Assembly: GCA_013824165.1 (NCBI GenBank)
Contig: PNNH01000034.1
Coordinates: 1 to 42,331, forward strand
From: Methylibium sp.
GTDB lineage: Bacteria; Pseudomonadota; Gammaproteobacteria; Burkholderiales; Burkholderiaceae_C
Reading direction: 5' to 3'
DNA: 42,331 nucleotides
Shown here: in pieces, positions 16,016-23,912 of the stretch
Layout of the letters: the number at the start of each line of letters is the position of its first letter
Numbering within the stretch: the first letter of the stretch is position 1
Translations under genes and position numbers: made by a program
The notes under the pieces: model-generated
What the model was told of the DNA's origin: nothing
Databases searched by the model: none
The model's input: only the letters and a program-made list of their open reading frames with translations

Positions 16016-18430
16016 ATGAATCCGCACCCCCACGATGATCTGTTCGCGCCGGCCCCGCCGGCCATGACCGCCGGTGGCGGATTGCTGAAGAACCTCAACC
16101 CCGAGCAGCTCGCTGCCGTCACCGCGCCGGCCGAGCCGGCGCTGATCCTGGCCGGCGCCGGCTCGGGCAAGACCCGCGTGCTGACCACGCGAATCGCCTG
16201 GCTCTTGCAGACCGGTCAGGCCTCGCCGGCCGGCATCATGGCGGTAACCTTCACCAACAAGGCCGCCAAGGAAATGGTGACGCGCCTGACCACCATGCTG
16301 CCGGTGAATGTGCGCGGCATGTGGATCGGCACCTTCCACGGCCTGTGCAACCGCTTCTTGCGCGCGCACTGGAAGCTGGCCGGCCTGCCGCAAGGCTTCC
16401 AGATACTCGACGCCAGCGACACCGTCTCGGCGATCAAGCGTGTCATCAAGGCGATGAAGCTGGACGAAGAACGCTTCGTCCCCAAGCAGGTGGGCTGGTT
16501 CATCGCCGGCGCCAAGGAAGACGGCCTGCGCCCCAAGGACATCGAGCAGCGCGACGAGCAGACCAAGACCCTGGTGCAGGTCTACCAGGCCTACGAAGAC
16601 CAGTGTCAACGCGAGGGCGTGGTCGATTTCGCCGAGCTGATGCTGCGCTCGTTCGAACTGATGCGTGACAACGCCGCCGTGCGTGAGCACTACCAGCGCC
16701 GCTTCCAGCACCTGCTGGTCGACGAGTTCCAGGACACCAACAAGCTGCAGTACGCCTGGCTGAAGATGTTCGCGCCACCCGGGCGCGGCCAAGGCGTGTT
16801 CGCGGTGGGTGACGACGACCAGAGCATTTATGCCTTCCGCGGCGCGCGCGTCGGCAATATGGCCGACTTCGAGCGCGAGTACCGTGTCAAGCAGGTGGTG
16901 AAGCTGGAGCACAACTACCGCAGCTTCGGCAACATTCTGGATACCGCCAACGAGCTAATCAGCCGCAACACCCGCCGCCTGGGCAAAAACCTGCGCACCG
17001 AGGCCGGCCCCGGCGAGCCGGTGCGCGTGCACGAGTCCGCCAGCGATTTTGCTGATGCGCAGTGGCTGATCGAGGAAGCCCAGGCCCTGCACCGCCAAGG
17101 CATGCCACGCCAGGAGATCGCGGTGCTTTACCGCAGCAATGCGCAGTCGCGGGTGATCGAGTCGGCGCTGTTCAATGCCGGCATACCCTACCGCGTCTAC
17201 GGCGGTCTTCGCTTCTTCGAGCGAGCCGAAGTCAAGCACGCGCTGGCCTATCTGCGCCTGATCGAGAACGCCAACGACGACACCAGCTTTCTGCGCGTGG
17301 TGAACTTCCCCACCCGCGGCATCGGCGCGCGCACCATCGAGCAGTTGCAGGACGCCGCACGCGCCAGCGGCCGCAGCCTGTATCAGAGCGTGGGCGCGGT
17401 GGCCGGCAAGGGCGGCAGCAATCTGGCCGCCTTCGTGAACCTGGTCGAGTCGATGCGCAACCTGACCGTGGGCCTGACGCTGCGCGAGATCATCGAGCAG
17501 GTGCTGGAGACCTCGGGCCTGGCGGACTTCTACCGCACCGAAAAGGAAGGCGCCGAGCGGCTGGAAAACTTGGCCGAACTGGTCAATGCGGCTGAGGCCT
17601 TCGTCACGCAGGAGGGCTTTGGCAAGGATGCTGTGGCGTTGCCGGTGGATGAGCTCTCGCCCGGCGCCATTGCCGAAGGCTTGCCTAATGCGGTGGCTGC
17701 CGCCGCGGCGGCAACGCCCGACGCCGAGACCGGCGAGATCATGTCGCCGCTGGCCGCCTTTTTGACGCATGCCTCGCTGGAGGCCGGCGACAACCAGGCG
17801 CAGGCCGGCCAGGACGCGATCCAGTTGATGACGGTGCACTCGGCCAAGGGCCTGGAGTTCGACGCGGTCTTCATCACCGGGCTCGAAGAAGGCTTGTTCC
17901 CGCACGAGAACTCGCTGTCCGATGCGGACGGTCTGGAGGAAGAGCGCCGACTGATGTATGTGGCCATCACACGCGCGCGCCAGCGGCTCTACATGAGCTT
18001 CTGCCAGACGCGCATGCTGCACGGCCAGACCCGCTACAACATCAAGAGCCGCTTCTTCGACGAGCTGCCCGAGGCCTGCCTGAAGTGGCTGACGCCGCGC
18101 AACCAGGGCTTCGGCTCCGGCTTTGCCAAGGACTACCAGAGCGCCTGGGAGCGCGGCTCGGGCCTGAAGTCGGTGGTCGGCGCCGGCCGCGTGGATAACG
18201 CCAAGGCGGCCTGGGTCGAGCCGCCCGTGCCGCCTTCGATGAAGAAAAAAGAAGACAAGGAACACGGCGGCCTCAAGGTCGGCAAGGGCGTGTTCCACAC
18301 CAAGTTCGGCGAAGGCGTGCTGGTCACGCTGGAAGGCTCGGGCGCCGATGCCCGCGCCCAGGTGAACTTCGGCCGCCACGGCATGAAGTGGCTGGCGCTG
18401 AGCGTGGCGAAGCTGACGCCGATTGATTGA
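16016..18430 (+). CDS. uvrD: ATP-dependent DNA helicase II, UvrD/PcrA type
   Basis: An 804-residue SF1A helicase. It has the Q motif LNPEQLAAV, Walker A AGAGSGKT (46-53), motif Ia TFTNKAAKEM, Walker B LVDEFQDTN, motif III VGDDDQSIYAFRGA, motif IV LEHNYRS, motif V MTVHSAKGLEFDAVFITGLEEGLFPH and motif VI EEERRLMYVAITRAR. The C-terminal domain GVFHTKFGEGVLVTLEG ... VNFGRHGMKWL is the Tudor-like fold of UvrD/PcrA that binds RNA polymerase. The enzyme unwinds DNA 3' to 5' in nucleotide excision and mismatch repair. It is longer than E. coli UvrD (720 aa), partly from an Ala-rich insertion near residues 555-590. Confidence 0.93.
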   Translation: MNPHPHDDLFAPAPPAMTAGGGLLKNLNPEQLAAVTAPAEPALILAGAGSGKTRVLTTRIAWLLQTGQASPAGIMAVTFTNKAAKEMVTRLTTMLPVNVRGMWIGTFHGLCNRFLRAHWKLAGLPQGFQILDASDTVSAIKRVIKAMKLDEERFVPKQVGWFIAGAKEDGLRPKDIEQRDEQTKTLVQVYQAYEDQCQREGVVDFAELMLRSFELMRDNAAVREHYQRRFQHLLVDEFQDTNKLQYAWLKMFAPPGRGQGVFAVGDDDQSIYAFRGARVGNMADFEREYRVKQVVKLEHNYRSFGNILDTANELISRNTRRLGKNLRTEAGPGEPVRVHESASDFADAQWLIEEAQALHRQGMPRQEIAVLYRSNAQSRVIESALFNAGIPYRVYGGLRFFERAEVKHALAYLRLIENANDDTSFLRVVNFPTRGIGARTIEQLQDAARASGRSLYQSVGAVAGKGGSNLAAFVNLVESMRNLTVGLTLREIIEQVLETSGLADFYRTEKEGAERLENLAELVNAAEAFVTQEGFGKDAVALPVDELSPGAIAEGLPNAVAAAAAATPDAETGEIMSPLAAFLTHASLEAGDNQAQAGQDAIQLMTVHSAKGLEFDAVFITGLEEGLFPHENSLSDADGLEEERRLMYVAITRARQRLYMSFCQTRMLHGQTRYNIKSRFFDELPEACLKWLTPRNQGFGSGFAKDYQSAWERGSGLKSVVGAGRVDNAKAAWVEPPVPPSMKKKEDKEHGGLKVGKGVFHTKFGEGVLVTLEGSGADARAQVNFGRHGMKWLALSVAKLTPID

Positions 18431-18793
18431 GGGCCCGTCACTTGAGGCGGGGCGAGGCGCCCTTTCGAGAGCTGCATGGCTTGTCTTGATCGAGCGTCAG
18501 CTTGGACAAGCGGAGTAGTGCAATCCGACGGCCTCGCACTGGTTGTAGTCGCGGTGGACTGGAACGACGTGAATTTGCTTTGGATCGGCAGGATGCACCT
18601 ATCCGTGAAGCTCTCCGTGTTTTCGTGAGAGCTGCCTGAGTGCCATTGCCGTCCTGGATGCTGATTTAAAGGGTTAGCACGGAGTTTTTTGGCGCGCCAT
18701 CAAATCTTATATTCCCGATTGCCGGTCAAAGCTTCTCAATAAAAGCTGCCGCGCCGATGTTGAACAACTGCAGTTCTACTTCTGAAGGGAGAG
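18431..18793. other. Intergenic region after uvrD
   Basis: These 363 bp look less GC-rich than the rest of the window. There is an imperfect hairpin with 7-bp AGCTCTC/GAGAGCT arms around 18610-18634, a broken minus-strand reading frame listed separately, and an A/T-rich segment around 18700-18740 that could hold the promoter of the next gene. No RNA gene is recognised. Confidence 0.5.
18497..18646 (-). pseudogene. Possible remnant of a small gene with an in-frame TAG
   Basis: On the minus strand ATG 18646 has AGGA five bases upstream and runs 15 codons (MALRQLSRKHGELHG) to a TAG. The same frame then continues for 33 codons, including IHVVPVHRDYNQCEAVGLHY, and stops at TGA 18497. The second part reads like real protein (mixed hydrophobic strand, His and Cys) rather than a GC-rich shadow. 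I recognise no family. It may be a decayed gene end or chance. Confidence 0.25.
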
Positions 18794-18815
18794 ATGATGA
18801 CGCTGACTCCGTTTC

Positions 18816-19466
18816 GTGCAGTATTTCGCTGCCTGCTGCCTGCTGATGCTACCCAGCGCGCACGCAGTGTGCGACAACGTTACGCCGCACTCCGTTGTGC
18901 CAGGGGGCGCTACTAAGCCCTTGCCAGCGAGTGCTGGGCAATCACCCCTGTCGCTATGTGTGCCGGAGGGCGTTCTGTATTTGGATCGAAGCTTCTTGAA
19001 CTTCAGGACCGAGCGGATTGAACGTGTGACTGTGACGGGCAGCAGCATGTTGCGTGACTGGAAGACGGTTTGCATCGGTCAGGAGTGTGAAGAAGTCTTG
19101 GGCATGGAAGCAGCGGCCTCGCGGATAAATGATGTCTTCGGCGGCTGGTGGAATGAGGTTGTGGACATACTGCTGCCCCTGCCTGAAGTCCGTGCCTGCG
19201 CTGTTTTGACTGCAGACCCAGGTACATACAAAACCACAAGTCATGACAACGACGAGGATCGCCGTAATGCAGGGTCAGACCTCTTAGTTCAAGTTATTGC
19301 AAGGGGCGGGAACTCAATAGGTATGAGCGATCGCAAAGTTGCAGTGTCTTATAGCGATGGCGGCACAGAGACCTGTGTGTACGTCGTCGCAAACCCGCGA
19401 GGCTCCTATATTGCAAGCCCTTCCGATCTGAAAAAAGGCGATGGCGTCAGTCGCTGCCCAAGGTGA
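18816..19466 (+). CDS. Exported hypothetical protein with an apparent 5' frameshift
   Basis: The open frame gives 216 residues from GTG 18816, but that start has no ribosome site. A strong one (AAGGGAGAG) precedes ATG 18794 in another frame. That frame can be joined by dropping one base in the repeat 18829-18845. The joined product would start MMTLTPFRAVFRCLLLLMLP and continue SAHA|VC, a textbook signal peptide. The mature part has seven cysteines and no domain I know, with segments FGGWWNEVVDILLPLP and VAVSYSDGGTETCVYVV. It is probably periplasmic or outer-membrane associated. The downstream gene starts 10 bases after its stop, so the two form an operon. Confidence 0.6.
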   Translation: MQYFAACCLLMLPSAHAVCDNVTPHSVVPGGATKPLPASAGQSPLSLCVPEGVLYLDRSFLNFRTERIERVTVTGSSMLRDWKTVCIGQECEEVLGMEAAASRINDVFGGWWNEVVDILLPLPEVRACAVLTADPGTYKTTSHDNDEDRRNAGSDLLVQVIARGGNSIGMSDRKVAVSYSDGGTETCVYVVANPRGSYIASPSDLKKGDGVSRCPR

Positions 19467-19476
19467 GGGCCGAAGC

Positions 19477-20427
19477 ATGCATGCCAGCAAGCGCAAGCCC
19501 GCCAAGCTCTTGGTAGTCTTGCCTATCGTTCTAGGATTGCTTGGGCTCGGCTATTGGGCCCTCTTGTCGAATCAGGTGAAACTGGGCCCCTCCTTGGGTG
19601 CAGAGCCATCGGCTGAGCACTCGGAGAAAACAGCGAGACCTGGGCCACCTGGGTCCGAGCAGCCTAGCGTCGCTTCCGGGGGAGGCAAGGCGCTTCCGAC
19701 GTCTGAGATTGCGCTCCATCGCAGCGAGGCTCTGCGAGCGGAACGTCAGGCACGTGCTGCTGCCCCTAACGACCGCGTGTACGCGCACGGGGTGTTGGGC
19801 GCCCCCAGCCCGGTCGCGCTGCGTGTTGCGCTAGAAGCAGAAAACGACTGCATGGGCAGCAATCTGGTGTCTGCGGTGCTTGATGATCCATCGCGAGTCC
19901 ACCCCGATTTACTGCCCAAGGTACAGCGTCTGCAGCAGCGCTGCGCCGCTGGGAGTTCATTGACGGAGGACCGCCAGATGCGTGGTGCGCTGAGGGCCGC
20001 TGCACTGCAGCGCCGTGGCAGCGAACCTCTGTTGGATTTGTACTTGGAGCGCGGAGACCCTTCCTTTGCAACGTTGGAGCGCTTGATTCAAGCGGTGCGA
20101 CTCGATGACGGGGACAGTGCGCTCCTCATTGCTTCGATCATGGCGGCAGACCCTTCGAAGCGACAGCAGCTGGTAGGCGGCGATCCGCTGCTGAACAGTA
20201 GTACGAGCGTAGCTTGGGGACGCGCGATCTGTAGCGTGGCTTCTTGTCAGGAGGACTCTCTACGGGTCGCGCAGTGCTTGGGGCATCAACTTTGCAGCCA
20301 GGGCAGCTATGCCGAACAGTTGGATGCTCTGGCAGCCCGTTCCGGGCAGCAGGCAATGCAGGCTTGGCGCCGTGCAGCACCCGCTTTGGAGCAGCGTGTA
20401 CGTGCGCTACGTGATACCGGGCATTGA
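19477..20427 (+). CDS. Hypothetical protein with one N-terminal membrane anchor
   Basis: A 316-residue protein. The basic start MHASKRKPAK is followed by one transmembrane segment (LLVVLPIVLGLLGLGYWALL), then a Pro/Ser/Gly-rich linker to about residue 80 and a helical periplasmic domain. Late in the sequence a cysteine cluster runs ICSVASC ... CLGHQLC, consistent with disulfides outside the cytoplasm. I recognise no family. ATG 19477 follows the upstream stop by 10 bases; an upstream in-frame ATG at 19441 lies inside the previous gene. Codon use looks less GC-biased than its neighbours, as for the preceding gene. Confidence 0.65.
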   Translation: MHASKRKPAKLLVVLPIVLGLLGLGYWALLSNQVKLGPSLGAEPSAEHSEKTARPGPPGSEQPSVASGGGKALPTSEIALHRSEALRAERQARAAAPNDRVYAHGVLGAPSPVALRVALEAENDCMGSNLVSAVLDDPSRVHPDLLPKVQRLQQRCAAGSSLTEDRQMRGALRAAALQRRGSEPLLDLYLERGDPSFATLERLIQAVRLDDGDSALLIASIMAADPSKRQQLVGGDPLLNSSTSVAWGRAICSVASCQEDSLRVAQCLGHQLCSQGSYAEQLDALAARSGQQAMQAWRRAAPALEQRVRALRDTGH

Positions 20428-20781
20428 CTCCTTGATCATGTCAATGGCGGCCTGGGCTCTCCGCCCGTAGGTCCAGGGCCTGAACCACAAGCGTGTCTAG
20501 CGGTCGTACCGCTAGGCTGAGCTGGTGATGCGCGAGAGCAGGTAGGCGCAGCGCCCGGCCAGCTCTACCAATGCGATGAGCTCAACCTGGTGCGGCGAGG
20601 CTCGGCGGCTGAAATGCTATGTGGCTCACCGTGCGCAGCAAGCCGTTTGGCCGGTTGTGATTGCCCTGCCACGCGCCTCGCCAGCAACGGCGGCAGTCCG
20701 TCCCGCCGAAGCTGAATCGATACGCGCCTGAGCTTGTACGGGACCAGCGCGCGGGCGCGCTGGTGACGATCAATCAAGCGC
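20428..20781. other. Intergenic region between the hypothetical pair and the DUF4148 gene
   Basis: These 354 bp contain no ORF I trust. One clear element is a perfect hairpin CTAGCGGT-CGT-ACCGCTAG at 20497-20515, about 70 bases after the preceding stop and without a T-tract. Both strands have short open stretches (such as 20565-20777 minus) with no recognisable homology or ribosome site. It could be decayed mobile or coding DNA. Confidence 0.5.
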
Positions 20782-21249
20782 TCAGTGGTCGCGCTTGGGC
20801 TGGCCCGCCAGCAGCTCCGACTGGGCAGCCGGCTTGCCTTGAATGCGCAGATGCGCGTAGTCGCTGCTGTTGCCGTTGATCAGCTCAAACTCGCCGCTGG
20901 CGCGTGCGGCCGCCAGTTCGGCCTTTACTTCAGCGCGGGTCTTGGTCGAGGCCTGGGTCGTCACGACGACGGGCAGGCCGTAGTCGGCGTCCGGACGGTC
21001 CAACTCGCCAGCGGCGCGGGCGCGCTTGAGTTCGGCCAGGACGGCGGCGCGCGAGATCGTCGACGGGGCGGCGGCCTCGGTGCGGCGTGCGGCTTCCGGG
21101 TTTTCGTAGCTGTTGGCCAGCAGTTCGCCGGCGTTGCGGGCACGCACCAGCTCGGCGACCACTTCTTCGCGGCTCAGGCCGCCGGCCATCGTGGCACCGG
21201 CAGTCAACAGGGTCAGGGCGATCACGGACAGATTCAGAGTCTTCTTCAT
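20782..21249 (-). CDS. Exported DUF4148-like repeat protein
   Basis: A 155-residue protein with signal peptide MKKTLNLSVIALTLLTAGATMA. Three copies of a short helical repeat follow: LSREEVVAELVRARNAGEL, ISRAAVLAELKRARAAGEL and KTRAEVKAELAAARASGEF. This [ST]R.EV.AEL..AR.AGE pattern is what I know from DUF4148 proteins, small periplasmic proteins common in Burkholderiales with no assigned function. AGGAA nine bases before ATG 21249 supports the start. A 14-bp palindrome lies about 100 bp upstream. Confidence 0.82.
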   Translation of the reverse strand: MKKTLNLSVIALTLLTAGATMAGGLSREEVVAELVRARNAGELLANSYENPEAARRTEAAAPSTISRAAVLAELKRARAAGELDRPDADYGLPVVVTTQASTKTRAEVKAELAAARASGEFELINGNSSDYAHLRIQGKPAAQSELLAGQPKRDH

Positions 21250-21520
21250 GATGATGAGTTCCTATGCGGTTGGAGGTGAGCTGCGCGTCGCTTGCTTGCT
21301 TGTTAGCTTGCCGGTTGCTGCACGCTGCCCATGACCGAAACTGTAGAACTTACCAATTGGTAAATGATTCACCCCAACATGAACGAAGCATTCAAGAAAT
21401 AAGAACATTCCATGACAGGGTTGTCCCCAGATGATGGGTCCGCCGCAGCCGCGGGTTTGAGTGGTGTTTCGGCGGGTGATGGACCGATCTTTCGCCGAAG
21501 CGCGGGCGCAAGAAAAAGGT
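21250..21520. other. Upstream region of the DUF4148 gene
   Basis: With the adjoining phoX terminator this is a 343-bp gap between the two minus-strand genes. It holds the palindrome at 21350-21363 and an A/T-rich stretch (about 21340-21415) that probably contains the promoter of the DUF4148 gene. On the minus strand TACAGT at about 21340-21345 could be its -10. No gene is seen. Confidence 0.5.
21350..21363. promoter_or_regulatory. Perfect 14-bp palindrome, candidate operator
   Basis: TTACCAATTGGTAA is fully self-complementary and sits in the presumed promoter of the DUF4148 gene, next to a TACAGT box. Its size and A/T-rich centre fit a TetR- or MarR-type operator. No such regulator gene is adjacent. 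Confidence 0.5.
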
Positions 21521-21551
21521 AAAAAGCCCGCAAGCCTTGCGGCCTGCGGGC
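21521..21551 (-). terminator. Terminator of the PhoX-family gene
   Basis: On the minus strand the stem GCCCGCA ... TGCGGGC, with an internal GCCGCAAGGC loop part, is followed by TTTTTACC, about 42 bases after the stop. It is a good intrinsic terminator. Confidence 0.85.
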
Positions 21552-21592
21552 GTCAACCTTCCTTGCTTTCTTTGGTCAGCGCATGCGGCTGA

Positions 21593-23815
21593 TCAGACGC
21601 CGACGGCGCCGCCGTCCTTGCGCGTCACCACCACGGTGGCCGAGCGCGGGCGGGCCTTGGAGGCGCTCGCCGTCTGGCTGGCAGGCCAGGCGCTGCTGGG
21701 CGTGGCCAGGCTGCCTTCTTCGCCCGGGTGCTGGACATTGAAGAACAGGGTCTTGCCATCAGGCGTCACGGCAATGCCGGTGATCTCGCAGTCCTTCGGG
21801 CCGACCAGGAAGCGGCGCACAGTGTTGGGCGTCGCGTTGGCGCCCTTGATGGTGGCGGTGCCGCCGGCTGCGTTGGCCGCGCCGCCGTCACCCACCTTGC
21901 CCGGCACGGCGGCCAGCATCATGCAGTTGGTGATGTCGGTGTAGGCGCCGTCGTCGGTTTGGATCCACAGCAGGCCGCGCTTGTCGAAGTACAGGCCGTC
22001 GGGGCTGGAGAAGTCATTGACGTCGGTCAGGCCCGAAAGGTTCACATCGGCTGCCGCGTCGGCTTGTGCGCCGAACAGGTAGATGTCCCAGGCGAAGGCG
22101 GTGGCCGCGACGTTGCCGCCGCTTTCGCGCCAGCGGATGATGTGGCCGTTGGGGTTGCCCTTTTGCGAGGTGGTGCCCTTCAGGTCTTCGTAGTAGCGCG
22201 GGTTGGCGGCGTCGGGCTTGAGCTGGCTGCCGGTCGGCGTGGCCGTGGTGGCCACGCGGTTGCTGTTGTTGGTGAGGGTCATGTAGGCCTCGCCGTTCAG
22301 CGGATTCACCGCACCCCATTCCGGGCGGTCCATCTTGGTGGCGCCCAGGATGTCGGCGGCGATGCGGCAATGCGTCACCACGTCGGCCTGGTCGGCGAAG
22401 GCAAAGGTGGCGTTGCTGGCGTCCAGGCCGTTCTTGCCGAACGTCAGTTCCAGCCACTGGCCCGAGCCATCGGCGGCAAACTTGGCCACGTACAGCGTGC
22501 CTTCGTCCAGATACTTGGCGCCGGCTGCCAGGCCGCCGTTCACGTCCTTGGCGTCCCACACGGCCTTGGAGACGAACTTGTAGATGTACTCGTTGCGCGC
22601 GTCGTCGCCCTGGTACATGACGATGGGCTGGCCGGCCACCGCCGGTGCAGGCCAGGCGCCTTCGTGGTTGAAGCGGCCCAGGGCCGAGCGCTTGACCGGG
22701 GCGGAATCAGGCGCGAAGGGGTCGATCTCGACCACCCAGCCGAAGGTGTTGATGGTGTTGCGATAGTCCTCGCCAGCAGTGGCGCCGGTGACGGACGAGT
22801 TCCAGCGTGCGAACAGGTCATCCGTGCCAGCGGTTTCCCACAGGTAAGGGCTCTTGCGGTTCTCAGGCAGGCCGTAGCGGTTCAGGCCGAGGATTTCCTT
22901 GGCGCTGCGCTTGGCATTGTCGCCAGCGGCGCGGCTGATCACGTTGAGGAAGTTCTCCTCGCAGGTCAGGTAGGTGCCCCAGGGGGTGTAGCCGTTGGCG
23001 CAGTTGTTGTTGGTGCCGCGCGTCTTCAGGCCGTCAGCCGAGAACTTGGTGCGGACCAGGGCGCTGCCCTTGACCGGGCCGCTGAACACCATTTCAGTGG
23101 CGGACGTGATGCGGCGGTTGAAGCGCGAGCCACGCACCATGCTCATGTCATTGCCGCTGGCGGCACGCTTGACTTCGCAGACGCTGACGCCGTGGGCGTA
23201 GATTTCCTTCTCCACTTCGGAAGCCACGCGAGCGGCACCGGCAGTGCGGCCGTTGGGGTGCAGCGCGAAGGGCGCGACCACGTACTCATGGTTCACCGCC
23301 AGCAGGCCACGGTCCGAACGATCAGCCGAGAACTTGCCGTCGTCGGCCAGGCCGAAGAAGTACATGCCGTCATGGCCGTCGCCGATGCGGCGGTTGTAGG
23401 AGTCGGCGCTTTCGCTGCCGTTGTCCTTCCACGACTCGTCGCCGTAGTGCAGCGGGTCGCCCAGCGCATGCAGGATGCTGACCTGGTAGCCGTCCGGCAC
23501 GGTGACGATGTCGTTCTTGTTCTTGGCCACGGCCGTGAAGCCCAGGGCCAGCGGAGCGGGTGCAGGGGCCGGAGCGGGCGCGGGAGCGGGAGCCGGGGCG
23601 GGTGCAGGGTCATCGCCGCCGCCGCAGGCGCTCAGACCGGCGGTACCCAGCAGCATCGCGGTGGTCGCGCTGACGCCACCCATCAGCGTCTGGCGGCGGC
23701 TCAGGCGGGCCGCCAGGATGTCGCTCATGTGAGCGTTGGACGAGCTGTTGACGATTTCGTTGTCGTCGTAGCTGTTGGACGTGTCGTTCGTCCCGGAAAT
23801 CTGCTGTTGGGTCAT
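21593..23815 (-). CDS. PhoX-family (DUF839) exported phosphatase-like protein
   Basis: This 740-residue protein is similar to PhoX-type alkaline phosphatases (COG3211), Ca2+/Fe-dependent beta-propeller phosphomonoesterases. A 39-residue N-terminal region precedes a Tat motif SRRQTL (RR at 40-41). It also has a lipobox-like LSAC with Cys 64, followed by an Ala-Pro repeat linker (about 70-90). Conserved-looking blocks include LLAVNHEYV, GTYLTCEENF, GRFNHEGAWPAP and SSPDGLYFDKRGLLWIQTDDG. It is probably folded in the cytoplasm, exported by Tat and perhaps lipid-anchored. Phosphatase activity is inferred from family only. ATG 23815 has GGAG nine bases upstream. Confidence 0.85.
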   Translation of the reverse strand: MTQQQISGTNDTSNSYDDNEIVNSSSNAHMSDILAARLSRRQTLMGGVSATTAMLLGTAGLSACGGGDDPAPAPAPAPAPAPAPAPAPLALGFTAVAKNKNDIVTVPDGYQVSILHALGDPLHYGDESWKDNGSESADSYNRRIGDGHDGMYFFGLADDGKFSADRSDRGLLAVNHEYVVAPFALHPNGRTAGAARVASEVEKEIYAHGVSVCEVKRAASGNDMSMVRGSRFNRRITSATEMVFSGPVKGSALVRTKFSADGLKTRGTNNNCANGYTPWGTYLTCEENFLNVISRAAGDNAKRSAKEILGLNRYGLPENRKSPYLWETAGTDDLFARWNSSVTGATAGEDYRNTINTFGWVVEIDPFAPDSAPVKRSALGRFNHEGAWPAPAVAGQPIVMYQGDDARNEYIYKFVSKAVWDAKDVNGGLAAGAKYLDEGTLYVAKFAADGSGQWLELTFGKNGLDASNATFAFADQADVVTHCRIAADILGATKMDRPEWGAVNPLNGEAYMTLTNNSNRVATTATPTGSQLKPDAANPRYYEDLKGTTSQKGNPNGHIIRWRESGGNVAATAFAWDIYLFGAQADAAADVNLSGLTDVNDFSSPDGLYFDKRGLLWIQTDDGAYTDITNCMMLAAVPGKVGDGGAANAAGGTATIKGANATPNTVRRFLVGPKDCEITGIAVTPDGKTLFFNVQHPGEEGSLATPSSAWPASQTASASKARPRSATVVVTRKDGGAVGV

Positions 23816-23912
23816 CAAGAATGCTCCGCTGAGGTAATGGCTGGGCGCATTCTTGGGGGCGCTGGTGTCAGCGCGATGACGGCGATATGAATGAAATGTG
23901 TCGCGCCTGGGC

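Noticed and set aside
20565-20777. Minus-strand 70-codon ORF as a small gene
   Set aside because: No ribosome site, no homology and Arg/Leu-rich shadow-like composition; the stretch is described as intergenic.
23550-23610. GC-rich repeat near 23.56 kb as a possible minisatellite or CRISPR
   Set aside because: It encodes the Ala-Pro linker of the PhoX-family protein; there are no spacers.
21728-23890. A 720-codon plus-strand frame opposite the PhoX-family gene
   Set aside because: Shadow of a gene with clear Tat signal and family motifs; the opposite product is Val/Gly/Ala low-complexity.
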